Source: Candidatus Accumulibacter conexus
GTDB lineage: Bacteria > Pseudomonadota > Gammaproteobacteria > Burkholderiales > Rhodocyclaceae
DNA: 64,000 nt
NCBI GenBank assembly: GCA_017592775.1
Contig: JAGFNJ010000009.1
Span: 42,073-106,072, forward strand
Direction of reading: 5' to 3'
The notes beneath the pieces are model-generated. The model was not told the origin of the DNA, searched no databases, and worked only from the letters and a program-made list of their open reading frames with translations. Below, piece after piece: positions 16,559 to 25,525 of this stretch (positions are counted from its first letter, which is position 1; each line of letters begins with the position of its first letter). A program made the translations under genes and the position numbers.

Positions 16559-17425
16559 TCAGAGCACCAGGCGGACGAGGCCGCGGCCGATCGTCGCCTT
16601 GCCGCCGATCTGCAGCGTCGGCGTTGCGGCAAGCCCTTCGCGAACCTTGTTCATCACTTCCCGCTCACCGAGCTTGCTGCCGTCGCGCGCCGGTCCGGCG
16701 GCAATCGCACCCCAGAGGATCGTCTCCGCCGGCAGGTTCTCCTCGTACCACAGGTGACCGTCCTGGACGACGCCGCGGCTGTCGTCGATGCGAATCCGCG
16801 CGCGCACCTCGGTCGCGGTGTCGGCGAGGAAGGAAAAGTCGTCGTCGGAGAGAATCGCGAAGCGCTGCGTGAATTGGAGCTGCCACTGCGGATGGTCGGC
16901 GTGCGCCCGGCTGGCGATGGCCCTTGCCCAGTCATCGGCGCCCGGAGCGGCGTTCAGGTCGAGGTCTTCGAGAATCATCAGATCGTCCGTTGCCCGGAGG
17001 CACGTCTCGGCAGTAACCAGGGCCGACTGTTCGCCCACTTCGGCGACTGCGGGAACATCCGCCGCTGCCGCCCCGGCGCGCCGCAGATCATCGGCGTAGC
17101 GCGCCAGGACGAAGGGACAGGTGACGAAGGCCGAGATGCCGGCGAACGAGCGCACCGGCAGGAGCAGCAGGTGCGCGTCGCCGAAGGCGAGAGCGCCGGC
17201 GTGCGCCGACGTGCCTTCGGCGATGGTCTCGGGGCCGAAAAGCGCTTTCTGGCAATCGCTGCCGGCGAACTCGTCGCGTAGCACGCCCTTGAGCGCCGAG
17301 CCGGGGACCAGCGGCAGGTTGGTGGCGCGGGCGCGCGCCAGCGGCAGATCGACGACGCCGAGCGCCTGGCCGGCGCCGACGTGCAGGGCGCTCAGCGCGT
17401 GCAGATGGAAGACTTGCGTCAACAT
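16559..17425 (-). CDS. cmr4: Type III-B Cmr4 target-RNA nuclease subunit
   Basis: A 288-residue RAMP that forms the backbone of the Cmr complex. HVGAGQALGVVDLPLARARA holds the catalytic Asp at position 26, as in known Cmr4 proteins, so cleavage of bound target RNA at 6-base steps should work. VPGSALKGVLRDEF is the RAMP glycine loop, and LQIGGKATIGRGLVRLVL closes the domain. The ATG at 17425 follows cmr3 by 17 bases with GGAG in the gap. The gene is intact. Confidence 0.94.
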   Translation of the reverse strand: MLTQVFHLHALSALHVGAGQALGVVDLPLARARATNLPLVPGSALKGVLRDEFAGSDCQKALFGPETIAEGTSAHAGALAFGDAHLLLLPVRSFAGISAFVTCPFVLARYADDLRRAGAAAADVPAVAEVGEQSALVTAETCLRATDDLMILEDLDLNAAPGADDWARAIASRAHADHPQWQLQFTQRFAILSDDDFSFLADTATEVRARIRIDDSRGVVQDGHLWYEENLPAETILWGAIAAGPARDGSKLGEREVMNKVREGLAATPTLQIGGKATIGRGLVRLVL

Positions 17426-17442
17426 GGGTGTTTCTCCTTCGT

Positions 17443-18591
17443 TCAGGGATGGTTCCAGAGACCGGGGACGACGAGGCCGAAGCCGTCGCGCCGGTCCTGC
17501 GGCTGGTCGCTGATCGGCGCCAGCCAGAGTCTGCTCGCCCAGCCGGCGGGTGGCTCGCCGACGACGTCGAACCAGTAGGTGGCGCCGGCGGCGACGGCCT
17601 TGCGCGCGCCCTTGGGGTGCCAGGCAGCGAGATCCCAACCGGAGATCCCCTGCCAGCGTTCGACTGCCGCCGCCCGCAGGCGCAGGCGCAGGCCGGCGAT
17701 TCCGGGCACCTCGCCGGCGACGTCGAGCCAGGCTGGCCGCCAGCCACCGGTGAACAGCGCCGGCGTCACGACGGTGAGGGTGATGCGCCGGCTGGCGGCG
17801 ATCGCCGCGACATGCGCGGGCGGCGCGTCGAGTGCCGCTGCCGGTGCGGGCTCCAGCCACGACAGCCGGCGCTCGCCGCCGAAGGTGACCGTGCGCGCGG
17901 CAAGCGGGCTTGCGAAGCGGCAGAGGAAGACCCAGTCGCGCGCGGTGAAGCCGCGGCCGTCGTCCTTGCGCCGGCGGGAGAAATCGAGTCCTTCGGTCTG
18001 GAACAGGCGCCCCGGGTCGGCCGCCAGGGTGGTGCGGTCAAGCGCGACATGGCTGCGCGTTTCGCTCGCCGGCTCGTCGGGCGTGGAGGGGCGGACGGCT
18101 TCGCCGCGGCGCCAGGCGAGCAGCGTTGCCAGCGGCCAGTAAGCGGGGCCGGGCTGCGGCTTGCCCTTCGGTGCGCCGGTGAGCAGCAAGGGCTGCAGCT
18201 CGGGCGGCAGGTCGCAGCCGCAGCCGTCGGGCAGCGTCCCCGGGGTCAGCCGATGGTAGGCCCTGTCGCCGCCTTCGTCGTCGAGGAGGACGGCGTCGGC
18301 GGGTCGCGGCAGCATCGGCGTGACGCGCTTGCCGTCGGCTTCGGCGAGGCGTTCGGCAAGGATCGGCCCGTGCGCGCCGAGGGCATGCAGTTCCTGTTGC
18401 TGCGCGGCGGTCAGCGGGCCGCGCCAGCCACGATCGTCCATGACCTGCGTGCGCAGCAGGCCGGCGAGCGACGACGGCCAGGGAAAGTTGGCGCCGTCGC
18501 GGCTGCCCGCGCCGAAGGGCCTGCCGGAGCGGAAGACGAGCGGCGCCTGCGGCTCGATCAGGTGGTCGTACATCGTCGGTGCGTCCATCAT
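17443..18591 (-). CDS. cmr3: Type III-B Cmr3
   Basis: A 382-residue RAMP that binds the crRNA 5' tag next to Cas10. Diagnostic blocks are EPQAPLVFRSGRPFG at the N-terminus, FPWPSSLAGLLRTQ, SHVALDRTTLAADPGRLFQT, and VTPALFTGGWRP. Length and order match the family. The ATG overlaps the cas10 stop (ATGA), which means tight coupling to the subunit it contacts. Confidence 0.93.
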   Translation of the reverse strand: MMDAPTMYDHLIEPQAPLVFRSGRPFGAGSRDGANFPWPSSLAGLLRTQVMDDRGWRGPLTAAQQQELHALGAHGPILAERLAEADGKRVTPMLPRPADAVLLDDEGGDRAYHRLTPGTLPDGCGCDLPPELQPLLLTGAPKGKPQPGPAYWPLATLLAWRRGEAVRPSTPDEPASETRSHVALDRTTLAADPGRLFQTEGLDFSRRRKDDGRGFTARDWVFLCRFASPLAARTVTFGGERRLSWLEPAPAAALDAPPAHVAAIAASRRITLTVVTPALFTGGWRPAWLDVAGEVPGIAGLRLRLRAAAVERWQGISGWDLAAWHPKGARKAVAAGATYWFDVVGEPPAGWASRLWLAPISDQPQDRRDGFGLVVPGLWNHP

Positions 18592-20429
18592 TGGGCTCCT
18601 TCTGCGGCGCTGACTTCGTCTTCGGTAGCGGCGGACAGCCAGCGGGCGAGAATCAGTTCATCGGCGAGGCGCAGCAGGCCGGTGGCGTCGGTTGCTGACG
18701 AAAAGGCGTCGCCGGCGAGTGTCGCGCGCCGCTTGTCGAGTTCCTCGCGCAGGGCCTGGTTGATCTTCTCGGCACCGCCACCCCGGCGCGCGCGGTCGAG
18801 CAGCCGGCGGAACTCGCCTTCGGCGACGCCGCTGCTGGCGCCGGTCGCCCGGCAGTGCAGCGCGATCGCTCGCGTGTCGTAGGCGAGGCGACCGGGCAGG
18901 TGCCGCTGCGTGTAGGCGGCCTGCCATGCGGCGAGCGCCGCGCGGCCGGCGAGGTCGTCGAAACGCAGTCGGAGACCGATTTCGTGCCCGGAGCGAATGT
19001 GCAGCTTGAGACCGAGGGCATTGCCCTGCGCCGGCGAGCCGGCCTCGCCCTTGGCGAACTTCTCGGCGGCAGCGGCGCGCTGACGGATGACGCCGAGCGG
19101 CTCGAGGACGTGGCAGATCGCTGCGCCGACGCGCAGCGTCGGGCGGGCGTCTTCGGCCTTGACGAGATCGGCGACGACCGCGGCCATCGCGGTCGTGAAG
19201 GCCTCGTGCAGGGCGAAGGCGCTGTCGACGAGGGCGGCGAGCGGCAGGAAGACGGTGAGATCCTCGCCTCCGGCGAAGACGCACTGGCCGCCGAAGTCGC
19301 GGGCCAACTGCGGCACACGGTCGGCGAAGGCAGCGACGGCGTCCGAGACCCGCTGGTGATCGGCCGCGGATTGCGACTGGTCGACGAAGCGCCCCATGCG
19401 GTCTCCGTCGGCGATCAGCAGCACGCCGTAGGGGCAGGGCCGGCCGTAGCGCTTCCACAGCGGCCGGAGCACTTTGCCGAGATCGGCGAGCGCCGTGATT
19501 GCGGCGGCGTTCCCTTGGCAGTCGCGCGCGGCGATGTCGTAGCGTTCGGAAAACAGCAGGCCGCCGTCGTAGGGAAAGATCCCGGCGCCGCCGCTGCCGC
19601 TGCTGCGCGTCGCCAGAGTGACGTCGTCACTGACGAGTCTTTCGTAGGCGCCAGCGAGTTCGCGACGCTTTTCCGCATCGAGCTTCTTCAGCCAGCCATC
19701 GGCGGCGAAGCGGCTCAGGGCCGTGAAGCGCTCGGTTCGCCCGACGACGCGCTTGATGCAGCCGAGTGCGTCGAGCTGCTCGCCGCGGCTGAGGCCGAAA
19801 CGGGCGGGGAACGGCTGCCGATCCCTGGGCAACACCGATTCGCGGAGGCCGTCGAACGAGCATTTCGGGACGCCAGCGCCCTTGTCGGCAGCGTCAGTCG
19901 CGAACATCGGTGCGAAGTCACGCGTGTTCTTGCGCGCGGCAAGCGCCTGCTTGAGGTGGTCGTAGGCGACGCGGTACGGGGGGCGGCCTCCCTCGCCAGC
20001 AGCGGGGATCGCTGCCCAGGCGGCATAGGCCTCGATGGCGTCGGCGACCTGGCTCTTCCACAAGTCGTTGCGCAGCGCGACACCGGCTCCTTGCCAGTCC
20101 AGCATCGCGGTGTCGGCAAAGCTGGCCAGGCGATCGCGCGCTGCCTGCTTGACCGCACTGGCAATGGCGCGGATCGCCTCCTCGTCGACGCCGTCGATGC
20201 GTGCCAGCAGGATGTTGGAGAGGTTGCTGTCCTGTTGCGGGTTTTCCCGCTGCACGCGCGACGCGAGCGGGTAGATGAGCTCCGCCCGCTGGTCGATCAT
20301 CTTCGCGGCCGCGGCGCGCACCAGTTCGGAAAGGATGTAGCTGCCCGCCCAGAGGTCGCGACTGCGCCGCGCCGCGGCGATGAATCCCTGTACCGGGCCG
20401 AGGGAAATTTCGAGGAGCCAGGAATTCAT
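18588..20429 (-). CDS. cas10: Cas10/Cmr2 without HD domain, GGED palm motif
   Basis: A 613-residue large subunit. It begins directly with the first palm segment (WLLEISLGPVQGFIAAARRS), so the N-terminal HD nuclease domain usual in Cas10 is absent. A second palm has DGDRMGRFVDQSQSAADHQR (341-343 DGD) and FAGGEDLTVFLP, where GGED at 387-390 stands in place of the usual GGDD. The Asp-to-Glu change is conservative and similar variation (GGEEF) is active in diguanylate cyclases. I therefore expect cyclic oligoadenylate synthesis but no single-stranded DNA cleavage. It is coupled by ATGA overlaps to cmr1 and cmr3. Confidence 0.93.
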   Translation of the reverse strand: MNSWLLEISLGPVQGFIAAARRSRDLWAGSYILSELVRAAAAKMIDQRAELIYPLASRVQRENPQQDSNLSNILLARIDGVDEEAIRAIASAVKQAARDRLASFADTAMLDWQGAGVALRNDLWKSQVADAIEAYAAWAAIPAAGEGGRPPYRVAYDHLKQALAARKNTRDFAPMFATDAADKGAGVPKCSFDGLRESVLPRDRQPFPARFGLSRGEQLDALGCIKRVVGRTERFTALSRFAADGWLKKLDAEKRRELAGAYERLVSDDVTLATRSSGSGGAGIFPYDGGLLFSERYDIAARDCQGNAAAITALADLGKVLRPLWKRYGRPCPYGVLLIADGDRMGRFVDQSQSAADHQRVSDAVAAFADRVPQLARDFGGQCVFAGGEDLTVFLPLAALVDSAFALHEAFTTAMAAVVADLVKAEDARPTLRVGAAICHVLEPLGVIRQRAAAAEKFAKGEAGSPAQGNALGLKLHIRSGHEIGLRLRFDDLAGRAALAAWQAAYTQRHLPGRLAYDTRAIALHCRATGASSGVAEGEFRRLLDRARRGGGAEKINQALREELDKRRATLAGDAFSSATDATGLLRLADELILARWLSAATEDEVSAAEGAQ

Positions 20430-22015
20430 TGCTTTTCCTCCACACGCAACAGGTCCTTGCCCTTGACCACCGCCACGGCGCGAAAGAAGCCACTGGCAAT
20501 CCTTTTCCTGGCTGCTGGCGAAAGGCCGCTCCAGATCTCCTGGCCTTTTTCCTGTATCGCCGTTGCCGTGCGGTTGTTCGGCCCGGTGGCTTCGACGCTC
20601 CCGTTACGCTGGTTGTACTTGATCTGTGCTTTCTCCCACGTCTCCTCTTGCAGCGGCGCGGACATCACAGCGGTCGGAGCGACTCCCGGGGGCGGCGTGA
20701 AGTAGGCGACAAGTGCAGCCAAGGGGTCGGATCCGCGCCCGGCCAGGGGTTTGATCAGCTCGCTCTTCCCTTGCCTCGCACTTTCGCCGGACGGCCACCA
20801 CTCGCCCGGTCGAAGCAGCTGAGGAAGTCCGGCGTTTCGTCCTCTTCCGGAATTGCGCAGTTCGATTCCCATGCTCCAGACGTGATCGGACGGGAGGCTG
20901 AGGATCGCGGGATGCCACTTTCCCTGTGACGCTGGATACGGACGAATGATCAGCGGCGATGCCATGCGGTCGTGCCTTTGCTCGCCGGTCAGTGGCGCCA
21001 ACTCGCTATCGGTCGGGTCATCGTTGTCCTTGAAATGGAAGATGATGGGCAGACCAAACGCAGCCCTGGGAAAGAGGTTTCCGGCGGCATGGGTTGGCTG
21101 ATGACGAGCGGAAGGGCTGCTCACCATGCGCCGAATGGCGTCAGGCTCGGGCCAGAGGCTGCGCCCCGCGGGGCTGCGCGAGTCACGCGCAGGGCCATTG
21201 CGTCCGATCCCCTGGCCCTGCCGGAATGAACGGAGTGCATCTACGGCCAGCTTCCAGGCCCCAGTCGCCGAGGCTTCGGGCGCCTTGAGCGTGAGCCGCA
21301 GTCCAGCCTGCTCGACCTCTGCTGCCGAGACGTAGGCAAAGGATCCGGGGCTGACCGACGTGATCTCTAGCGCGCCAAGGCCCCGGCGAGTGCGCGCGCC
21401 GACGCCGCCAAAGCTTGCCCACCAACGAACCGCCTCGTCCACACCATGGACCAACTCGTGACGCTGCGCGGCCTCGCGAGGGAGATCCCGGAAAGCCAGC
21501 CGCAGGGTCCACGTGAGCCCCTCTCGAGCCACCGAGCGCGGATTGTCCTTGATCTGACCGCGCTCGACCTTGCCCTGCGCCGGGAACAGCGCATAGGCCT
21601 GAGCCCACTCCTTCCACTCCAGCGTAGCCCGGTGACCAGCGTCGCCGCGCGGGTAATGTCCAACCGCTTCAGGTACAGGCAGCGACCAGTTCTCCACTGT
21701 GATCAGCACCTTGCTGGCAGCGAGATCACCGTCGCCAAGTCCACCCCAGACCGCCCTTTCGGCCGCGAAAAGGGTGCGGCTGTCGAGATGACGATGGAGC
21801 AAGCGCCACCAGTACCGCAGTTGTCCGCGGATCGCCGTCGCGCGGATCGGCATGTCGCGATCGACTTCGCCGGGGATGACGCCGCCGCCGTACATCGGCG
21901 TCACCAGCCGGCAGGTGTAGCGGCGCCAGGTTTCGCCGCTGTCACGTATTCGCTGCTCCACATCGGCCTGCAACTGCTCCAGTTCCAGATCCGGCGCCGC
22001 CTGTTTCGTCTTCAT
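20426..22015 (-). CDS. cmr1: Type III-B Cmr1
   Basis: A 529-residue two-RAMP protein. RLVTPMYGGGVIPGEVDRDM and PIRATAIRGQLRYWWRLLHR are the Cmr1 signature, followed by WWASFGGVGARTRRGLGAL. It caps the 3' end of the crRNA in the complex. The ATG at 22015 is six bases after GGAGG; an ATG at 22021 touches that ribosome site and is less likely. Its stop overlaps the cas10 start, and a 46-base gap separates it from cas6. Confidence 0.92.
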   Translation of the reverse strand: MKTKQAAPDLELEQLQADVEQRIRDSGETWRRYTCRLVTPMYGGGVIPGEVDRDMPIRATAIRGQLRYWWRLLHRHLDSRTLFAAERAVWGGLGDGDLAASKVLITVENWSLPVPEAVGHYPRGDAGHRATLEWKEWAQAYALFPAQGKVERGQIKDNPRSVAREGLTWTLRLAFRDLPREAAQRHELVHGVDEAVRWWASFGGVGARTRRGLGALEITSVSPGSFAYVSAAEVEQAGLRLTLKAPEASATGAWKLAVDALRSFRQGQGIGRNGPARDSRSPAGRSLWPEPDAIRRMVSSPSARHQPTHAAGNLFPRAAFGLPIIFHFKDNDDPTDSELAPLTGEQRHDRMASPLIIRPYPASQGKWHPAILSLPSDHVWSMGIELRNSGRGRNAGLPQLLRPGEWWPSGESARQGKSELIKPLAGRGSDPLAALVAYFTPPPGVAPTAVMSAPLQEETWEKAQIKYNQRNGSVEATGPNNRTATAIQEKGQEIWSGLSPAARKRIASGFFRAVAVVKGKDLLRVEEKQ

Positions 22016-22061
22016 GAACATCCTCCGATCGTCTGTGCGGCCGTCGCTGCCGCATGCGTGG

Positions 22062-22931
22062 TCATTGCCTTGCCTCGACTTCGTAAGCGCCAAAGCCGAA
22101 CGCCGTCTTGCCGCCGATGTGCACCTGCTGCCCGGCGACCAGCCAGGGCAGCGTCTGCGTCATCGCGCCGGCGAAGCGCAGCTCGCCCTGCAGCCCACCG
22201 AAGCGCATCTGCTGGCGCGTCCGCGCCGAGCGCCGGTCGAGCTGCTGCCAGCGGACTTCCGCCGCGAGCCGCGTGACCTGCCGCGCCTCGTCGAGGAGCG
22301 CGGCGCGGTCGCCCTTGGCCAGCGGTGGCTGGCTGCCCATGACGTGCGCCAGTTGGTCGAGGCGGCCGAACAGCCGGCGCACGAGCTGGCTGTAATCGGG
22401 TGCCTGCCGCAGCAGCTCGCCGCCTTCCTTGATGTGCAGCGGCGTCAGCAGGCGGACTTCGATCTGCCGCGGCGCCTGGGCGGCCGGCAGCCAGTCGCTG
22501 AAGTCGGTGAGCGGCGGCGGCTGCAGCAGGCCGTCGTCGGCGGTGAAGAACGGCGCTTCGCCGTCGGGCAGCAGGACGCTGGCCCGTTTGAGCTGGAAGC
22601 GGCCGGCGGGGTCGATGCCGGCTTCGCCGAGCAGGGCGATCGCCTGCGTGCACGCGAACAGGTGCTGGCTGGCGTCGCCAAAGAGCTTGAGATCGAGTGT
22701 CAGGCGGCTGCCCGGCGGGAAGCGTTCGCCGGCCGGTGCGCGCAGTGCGTAGGGGCGGGCATCGTCCTGGCCGCCGTAGAGCGCCCGGAAGGTGGCCGGG
22801 AAATGCCGCTGCAGCATCATGCCGAGGCCGCCGTGCCAGAGGCTGCCGGAGTATCCGGGAAAGACGAGACCGGCGGAGCGCAGCGTCAGTCGCAGCGGCG
22901 CGATCGGGAAGGGGGCCGGGCGCTGGTTCAT
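22062..22931 (-). CDS. cas6: Cas6 pre-crRNA endoribonuclease
   Basis: A 289-residue RAMP protein of the Cas6 C-terminal family (PF10040 type). GYSGSLWHGGLGMMLQRHFP near the N-terminus and GGLQGELRFAGAMTQTLPWL, then GGKTAFGFGAYEVEA, at the end give the glycine-rich RNA-binding loop. It should cut the array transcript eight bases from the repeat's 3' end, leaving the GAGAGAAC tag. Its ATG overlaps the csx2 stop. An associated catalytic His is plausible (several are near the N-terminus), but I cannot assign it. Confidence 0.88.
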   Translation of the reverse strand: MNQRPAPFPIAPLRLTLRSAGLVFPGYSGSLWHGGLGMMLQRHFPATFRALYGGQDDARPYALRAPAGERFPPGSRLTLDLKLFGDASQHLFACTQAIALLGEAGIDPAGRFQLKRASVLLPDGEAPFFTADDGLLQPPPLTDFSDWLPAAQAPRQIEVRLLTPLHIKEGGELLRQAPDYSQLVRRLFGRLDQLAHVMGSQPPLAKGDRAALLDEARQVTRLAAEVRWQQLDRRSARTRQQMRFGGLQGELRFAGAMTQTLPWLVAGQQVHIGGKTAFGFGAYEVEARQ

Positions 22932-24121
22932 GACGTCGATCCGGCGCCCGGCGGGAAGAGGGCCCGGCGCAGCCCCTGCAGCCGGGAGCGCAGGCGATCT
23001 TCGTCGGCGAGCACTCGTTCGCTCTCCGCGGTGTGCGGCCGGACACCGTGCGCGAGCGCGTTGCGCAGGTCGACGAGCTGGCGCAGTTTGGGAGTCGTCT
23101 TGCTCGCCGCCTTGTAGGCGCGCTTGCGGTTGCCGAAGCCGTCGGGATCAACGAGCCCCTGCTGTTTGCAGGCGCGGGTGATGAAGGCTTCGTAGAGGAA
23201 GGTGGCGGCCCGCAGGTAGTCGCGCCGCTCGAGGTAGGCGGCGGCGAGCGAGAGTTCCCAGTCTTCACGCTGCGCGCCGCGAAACCAACTGATACGCTCC
23301 TTGAGCGTTTCGCGGAAGAGCGCGCCGAGCTGGCCGGGGTGTTCGTCGACCGCGGAGAAGACCTCGTTCAGGACCTTCTGCGCCGCAACCGGGTTGCTCG
23401 TCCGCTCGAAGTACGCAGCCTGCGCCAGCCCTTGGGCACTGCCCGTCGCCATGCCGTCGGCGGCGAGCAGCGGCGCGAAGACGCCATAGTCGCCGTCCTT
23501 GTCGTAGGTGGCGAGCGCGTCGACCCAGTCGAGCATCGTCAGCAGCCCGCGCAGGGGCAGCACCGGCGTCTCGCCGGCGCTGTTGCGCATGTCGTAGGCA
23601 CCGTAATAGAGTTCCTCGATCTCGACGCCGGCGACGCGCTCGAGATAGCGCGCGGCGACCAGCGCCAGCATCGGCAGGTGACGGAAGCCGTGCGTCAGGT
23701 CGAGGCACAGCCGCTCGCCGGGGCAAACGACGGCAGCCAGGTCGTGCAGGATGTGTACCTGCTCGGCGGTATCACGGGCATAGGGAATCAGCAGGCAGAC
23801 GACGGGGATGCCGAGTTGGTCGGCGAGCCGCTGCCGCGGCAGGTCGAGCAGATCCGGCGTCACGGCCTCGCGCTCGGTGGCCTCCATCAGGCGGAGGACT
23901 TCGTCGTCGTCGTTGCCCTGGCGCTCGAAGAAGACGTCCCACATGCTGCCGCGGGTGCCGACGAGGATCAGCCGCTGCGGCTTGAGGTGTTCGGCGAGGG
24001 CGAGACCGAACCAGGCGACGCTGCGCGCGAAGTCGGCGCTGAAGCGGTAGGTGGTCTCCTGGTAGCCGGTCCGCTGGGCATCGAGGCGGCCTTTGCCGAG
24101 GAAGCTGATGAGGGTGGTCAT
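22928..24121 (-). CDS. csx2: Csx2 (TIGR02221-type) CARF-HEPN ribonuclease
   Basis: A 397-residue effector of the Csx1/Csx2 group. The CARF half has ISFLGKGR at the start, a nucleotide loop LILVGTRGSMWD near 51, and the DxTHG motif CLDLTHGFRHLPMLALVAAR at 139-158. The C-terminal HEPN domain carries the R-X4-H catalytic motif as LRNALAHG (Arg353, His358). Family members are RNases switched on by cyclic oligoadenylate, usually cA4, and cause collateral RNA decay. Starts and stops overlap both neighbours by ATGA, so it is the second gene of the operon. Confidence 0.92.
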   Translation of the reverse strand: MTTLISFLGKGRLDAQRTGYQETTYRFSADFARSVAWFGLALAEHLKPQRLILVGTRGSMWDVFFERQGNDDDEVLRLMEATEREAVTPDLLDLPRQRLADQLGIPVVCLLIPYARDTAEQVHILHDLAAVVCPGERLCLDLTHGFRHLPMLALVAARYLERVAGVEIEELYYGAYDMRNSAGETPVLPLRGLLTMLDWVDALATYDKDGDYGVFAPLLAADGMATGSAQGLAQAAYFERTSNPVAAQKVLNEVFSAVDEHPGQLGALFRETLKERISWFRGAQREDWELSLAAAYLERRDYLRAATFLYEAFITRACKQQGLVDPDGFGNRKRAYKAASKTTPKLRQLVDLRNALAHGVRPHTAESERVLADEDRLRSRLQGLRRALFPPGAGSTS

Positions 24122-25308
24122 GGGTGTTCTCCGGTGGTTGCTTCAGTCGTCGGCGCGGGCGGCGGCGCGTCGATCTCGCCGTAGCCCACCGCCGACGGCG
24201 GCAGGGCGAGGCAGTAGCGGCGTGGCCGCTTGCCGCCGTCGCTGATCCGGTACGGCGTCGCGGCGGCGCCGAGCTGCCGCTCGATGATGCGCCGCAGTTT
24301 GCTGAGATGCGCCGAGAAGTAGCCGCCATCCATGCCCTTCTTGAGCGCCGCTTCGGTCTTCTCGTGGTCCCGGAACGGGCCGTCGATCCAGTGCAGCTCG
24401 ATGCGATAGCGCTTCTTCCATTCGGCGTCGGGGACATCCTTCGGCGGCGCCGGCAGCGGCGCCTCGCCGCGCAGCGCGCGGCGGGCGAAGACGCTGAGCA
24501 GCGCGAGTTCGGCCGGCGGCAGCGCGAAGACCTTGCCGGCGGCGCGGATGCGGCGCCCGGCGAGGTCGATCGTCAGTTGTGGCGGCGCCAGCGCCCGGCG
24601 CGCGCCGGCGACCGCCTCGTTGTAGCTGGCGTGGCCGGTCAGCAGCGCTGCCGGCAGCCCGTGGCGCAGGCTGACGATCGGCAGGTCGGCAAGGGTGATC
24701 TGCGCGCTGGCGGCGTCGGCGAGGCGGCCGCCGGCGAGTTCGATGACGTGGCTGGCCGGCGTCGGGTAGTAGAAGGCGCTGCTCGCCTCAAAGGGCTCGG
24801 CGACGAGGACGTGCGACAGCCGGTCCTGCGGCCGGCCGTAGAGCGACAGCGCGTAGCCGAGGAAGAAGCCCATCGTCTTGCGGCCACCGGCGATCGAGAC
24901 GTGCAGGGCGCAGTCGGGATCGGCGGTGAAGTCGCGCACGAGTTCGGTGATGCCGTCGGCGGCGCAGCGGTTGTCGTCGGGCGAGCGGATGTCTTCGAGC
25001 GGATTGCCGTCGGCGTCCGTCAGGACGTGGATGTGCCCGGCCGCGAAGTCGATCGGCGGCAGCGCGTAGTCGCGGCAGAGGCGGTGGAACCAGCCCGGCT
25101 CGTCCGAGAGCAGCGCCAGGCGCGCCTTCTCGGCGCCGCTGCGGGTGGTGATGAGGTGGATTTCGCTCGGGACGAAGGCGCTGGCGCCCTGCGCGGGGGC
25201 GACGGCGAGCGCGTACAGGGTCTCGGTGACGATCTGCGGCGACAGGCCGGTGACGGCGAGCAGGACTCGTCGCGGGTAGGCGCCGGGGTGTTCGCGGGCG
25301 TAGGGCAT
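24118..25308 (-). CDS. NE0113/Sso2081-family CARF ring-nuclease candidate
   Basis: A 396-residue protein of the CRISPR family named after NE0113 (TIGR02584). The CARF core has RVLLAVTGLSPQIVTETLYA at the start and HVSIAGGRKTMGFFLGYALS (SIAGGRK at 138-144), then QDRLSHVLVAEPFEASSAFY. Its relative Sso2081 is a ring nuclease that linearises cA4. Residues ~240-370 (ALPPAELALLSVFARRAL, then YFSAHLSKLRRIIERQLG) look like a winged-helix domain, so DNA binding or autoregulation is possible. ATG 25308 is chosen because the family starts near PRRVLLAVTG; it heads the cas operon. Confidence 0.85.
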   Translation of the reverse strand: MPYAREHPGAYPRRVLLAVTGLSPQIVTETLYALAVAPAQGASAFVPSEIHLITTRSGAEKARLALLSDEPGWFHRLCRDYALPPIDFAAGHIHVLTDADGNPLEDIRSPDDNRCAADGITELVRDFTADPDCALHVSIAGGRKTMGFFLGYALSLYGRPQDRLSHVLVAEPFEASSAFYYPTPASHVIELAGGRLADAASAQITLADLPIVSLRHGLPAALLTGHASYNEAVAGARRALAPPQLTIDLAGRRIRAAGKVFALPPAELALLSVFARRALRGEAPLPAPPKDVPDAEWKKRYRIELHWIDGPFRDHEKTEAALKKGMDGGYFSAHLSKLRRIIERQLGAAATPYRISDGGKRPRRYCLALPPSAVGYGEIDAPPPAPTTEATTGEHP

Positions 25309-25525
25309 GGTTCGACGGGTCGGTGACGGGATGGGCCGCATTGTCGCCGTTTTCTGTCGTCAACAGGGTCTTTGGCAAGCTTGCGATGCATGCCCGGCAG
25401 CCCATCACCGCGCGCTGCTGCGTGCCACTGCGTGCTGCGATCGCGAGGCCCGATTCTTCTCCTCCCCGTGGCGATGACGGCGCTGCCTGCGGGTGGCTGC
25501 TTGGCACGCCCGGCCGGCGCCGGCG
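25309..25525. other. Intergenic gap before the cas operon
   Basis: A 217-base gap between the DUF900 hydrolase stop and the first cas gene, on the minus strand. It is the only sizeable gap in the leftward run from the CHAT gene to cmr6, so the cas promoter should lie here. I see no clear -35/-10 pair or terminator hairpin, so read-through from the CHAT-hydrolase pair is possible. Confidence 0.4.
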
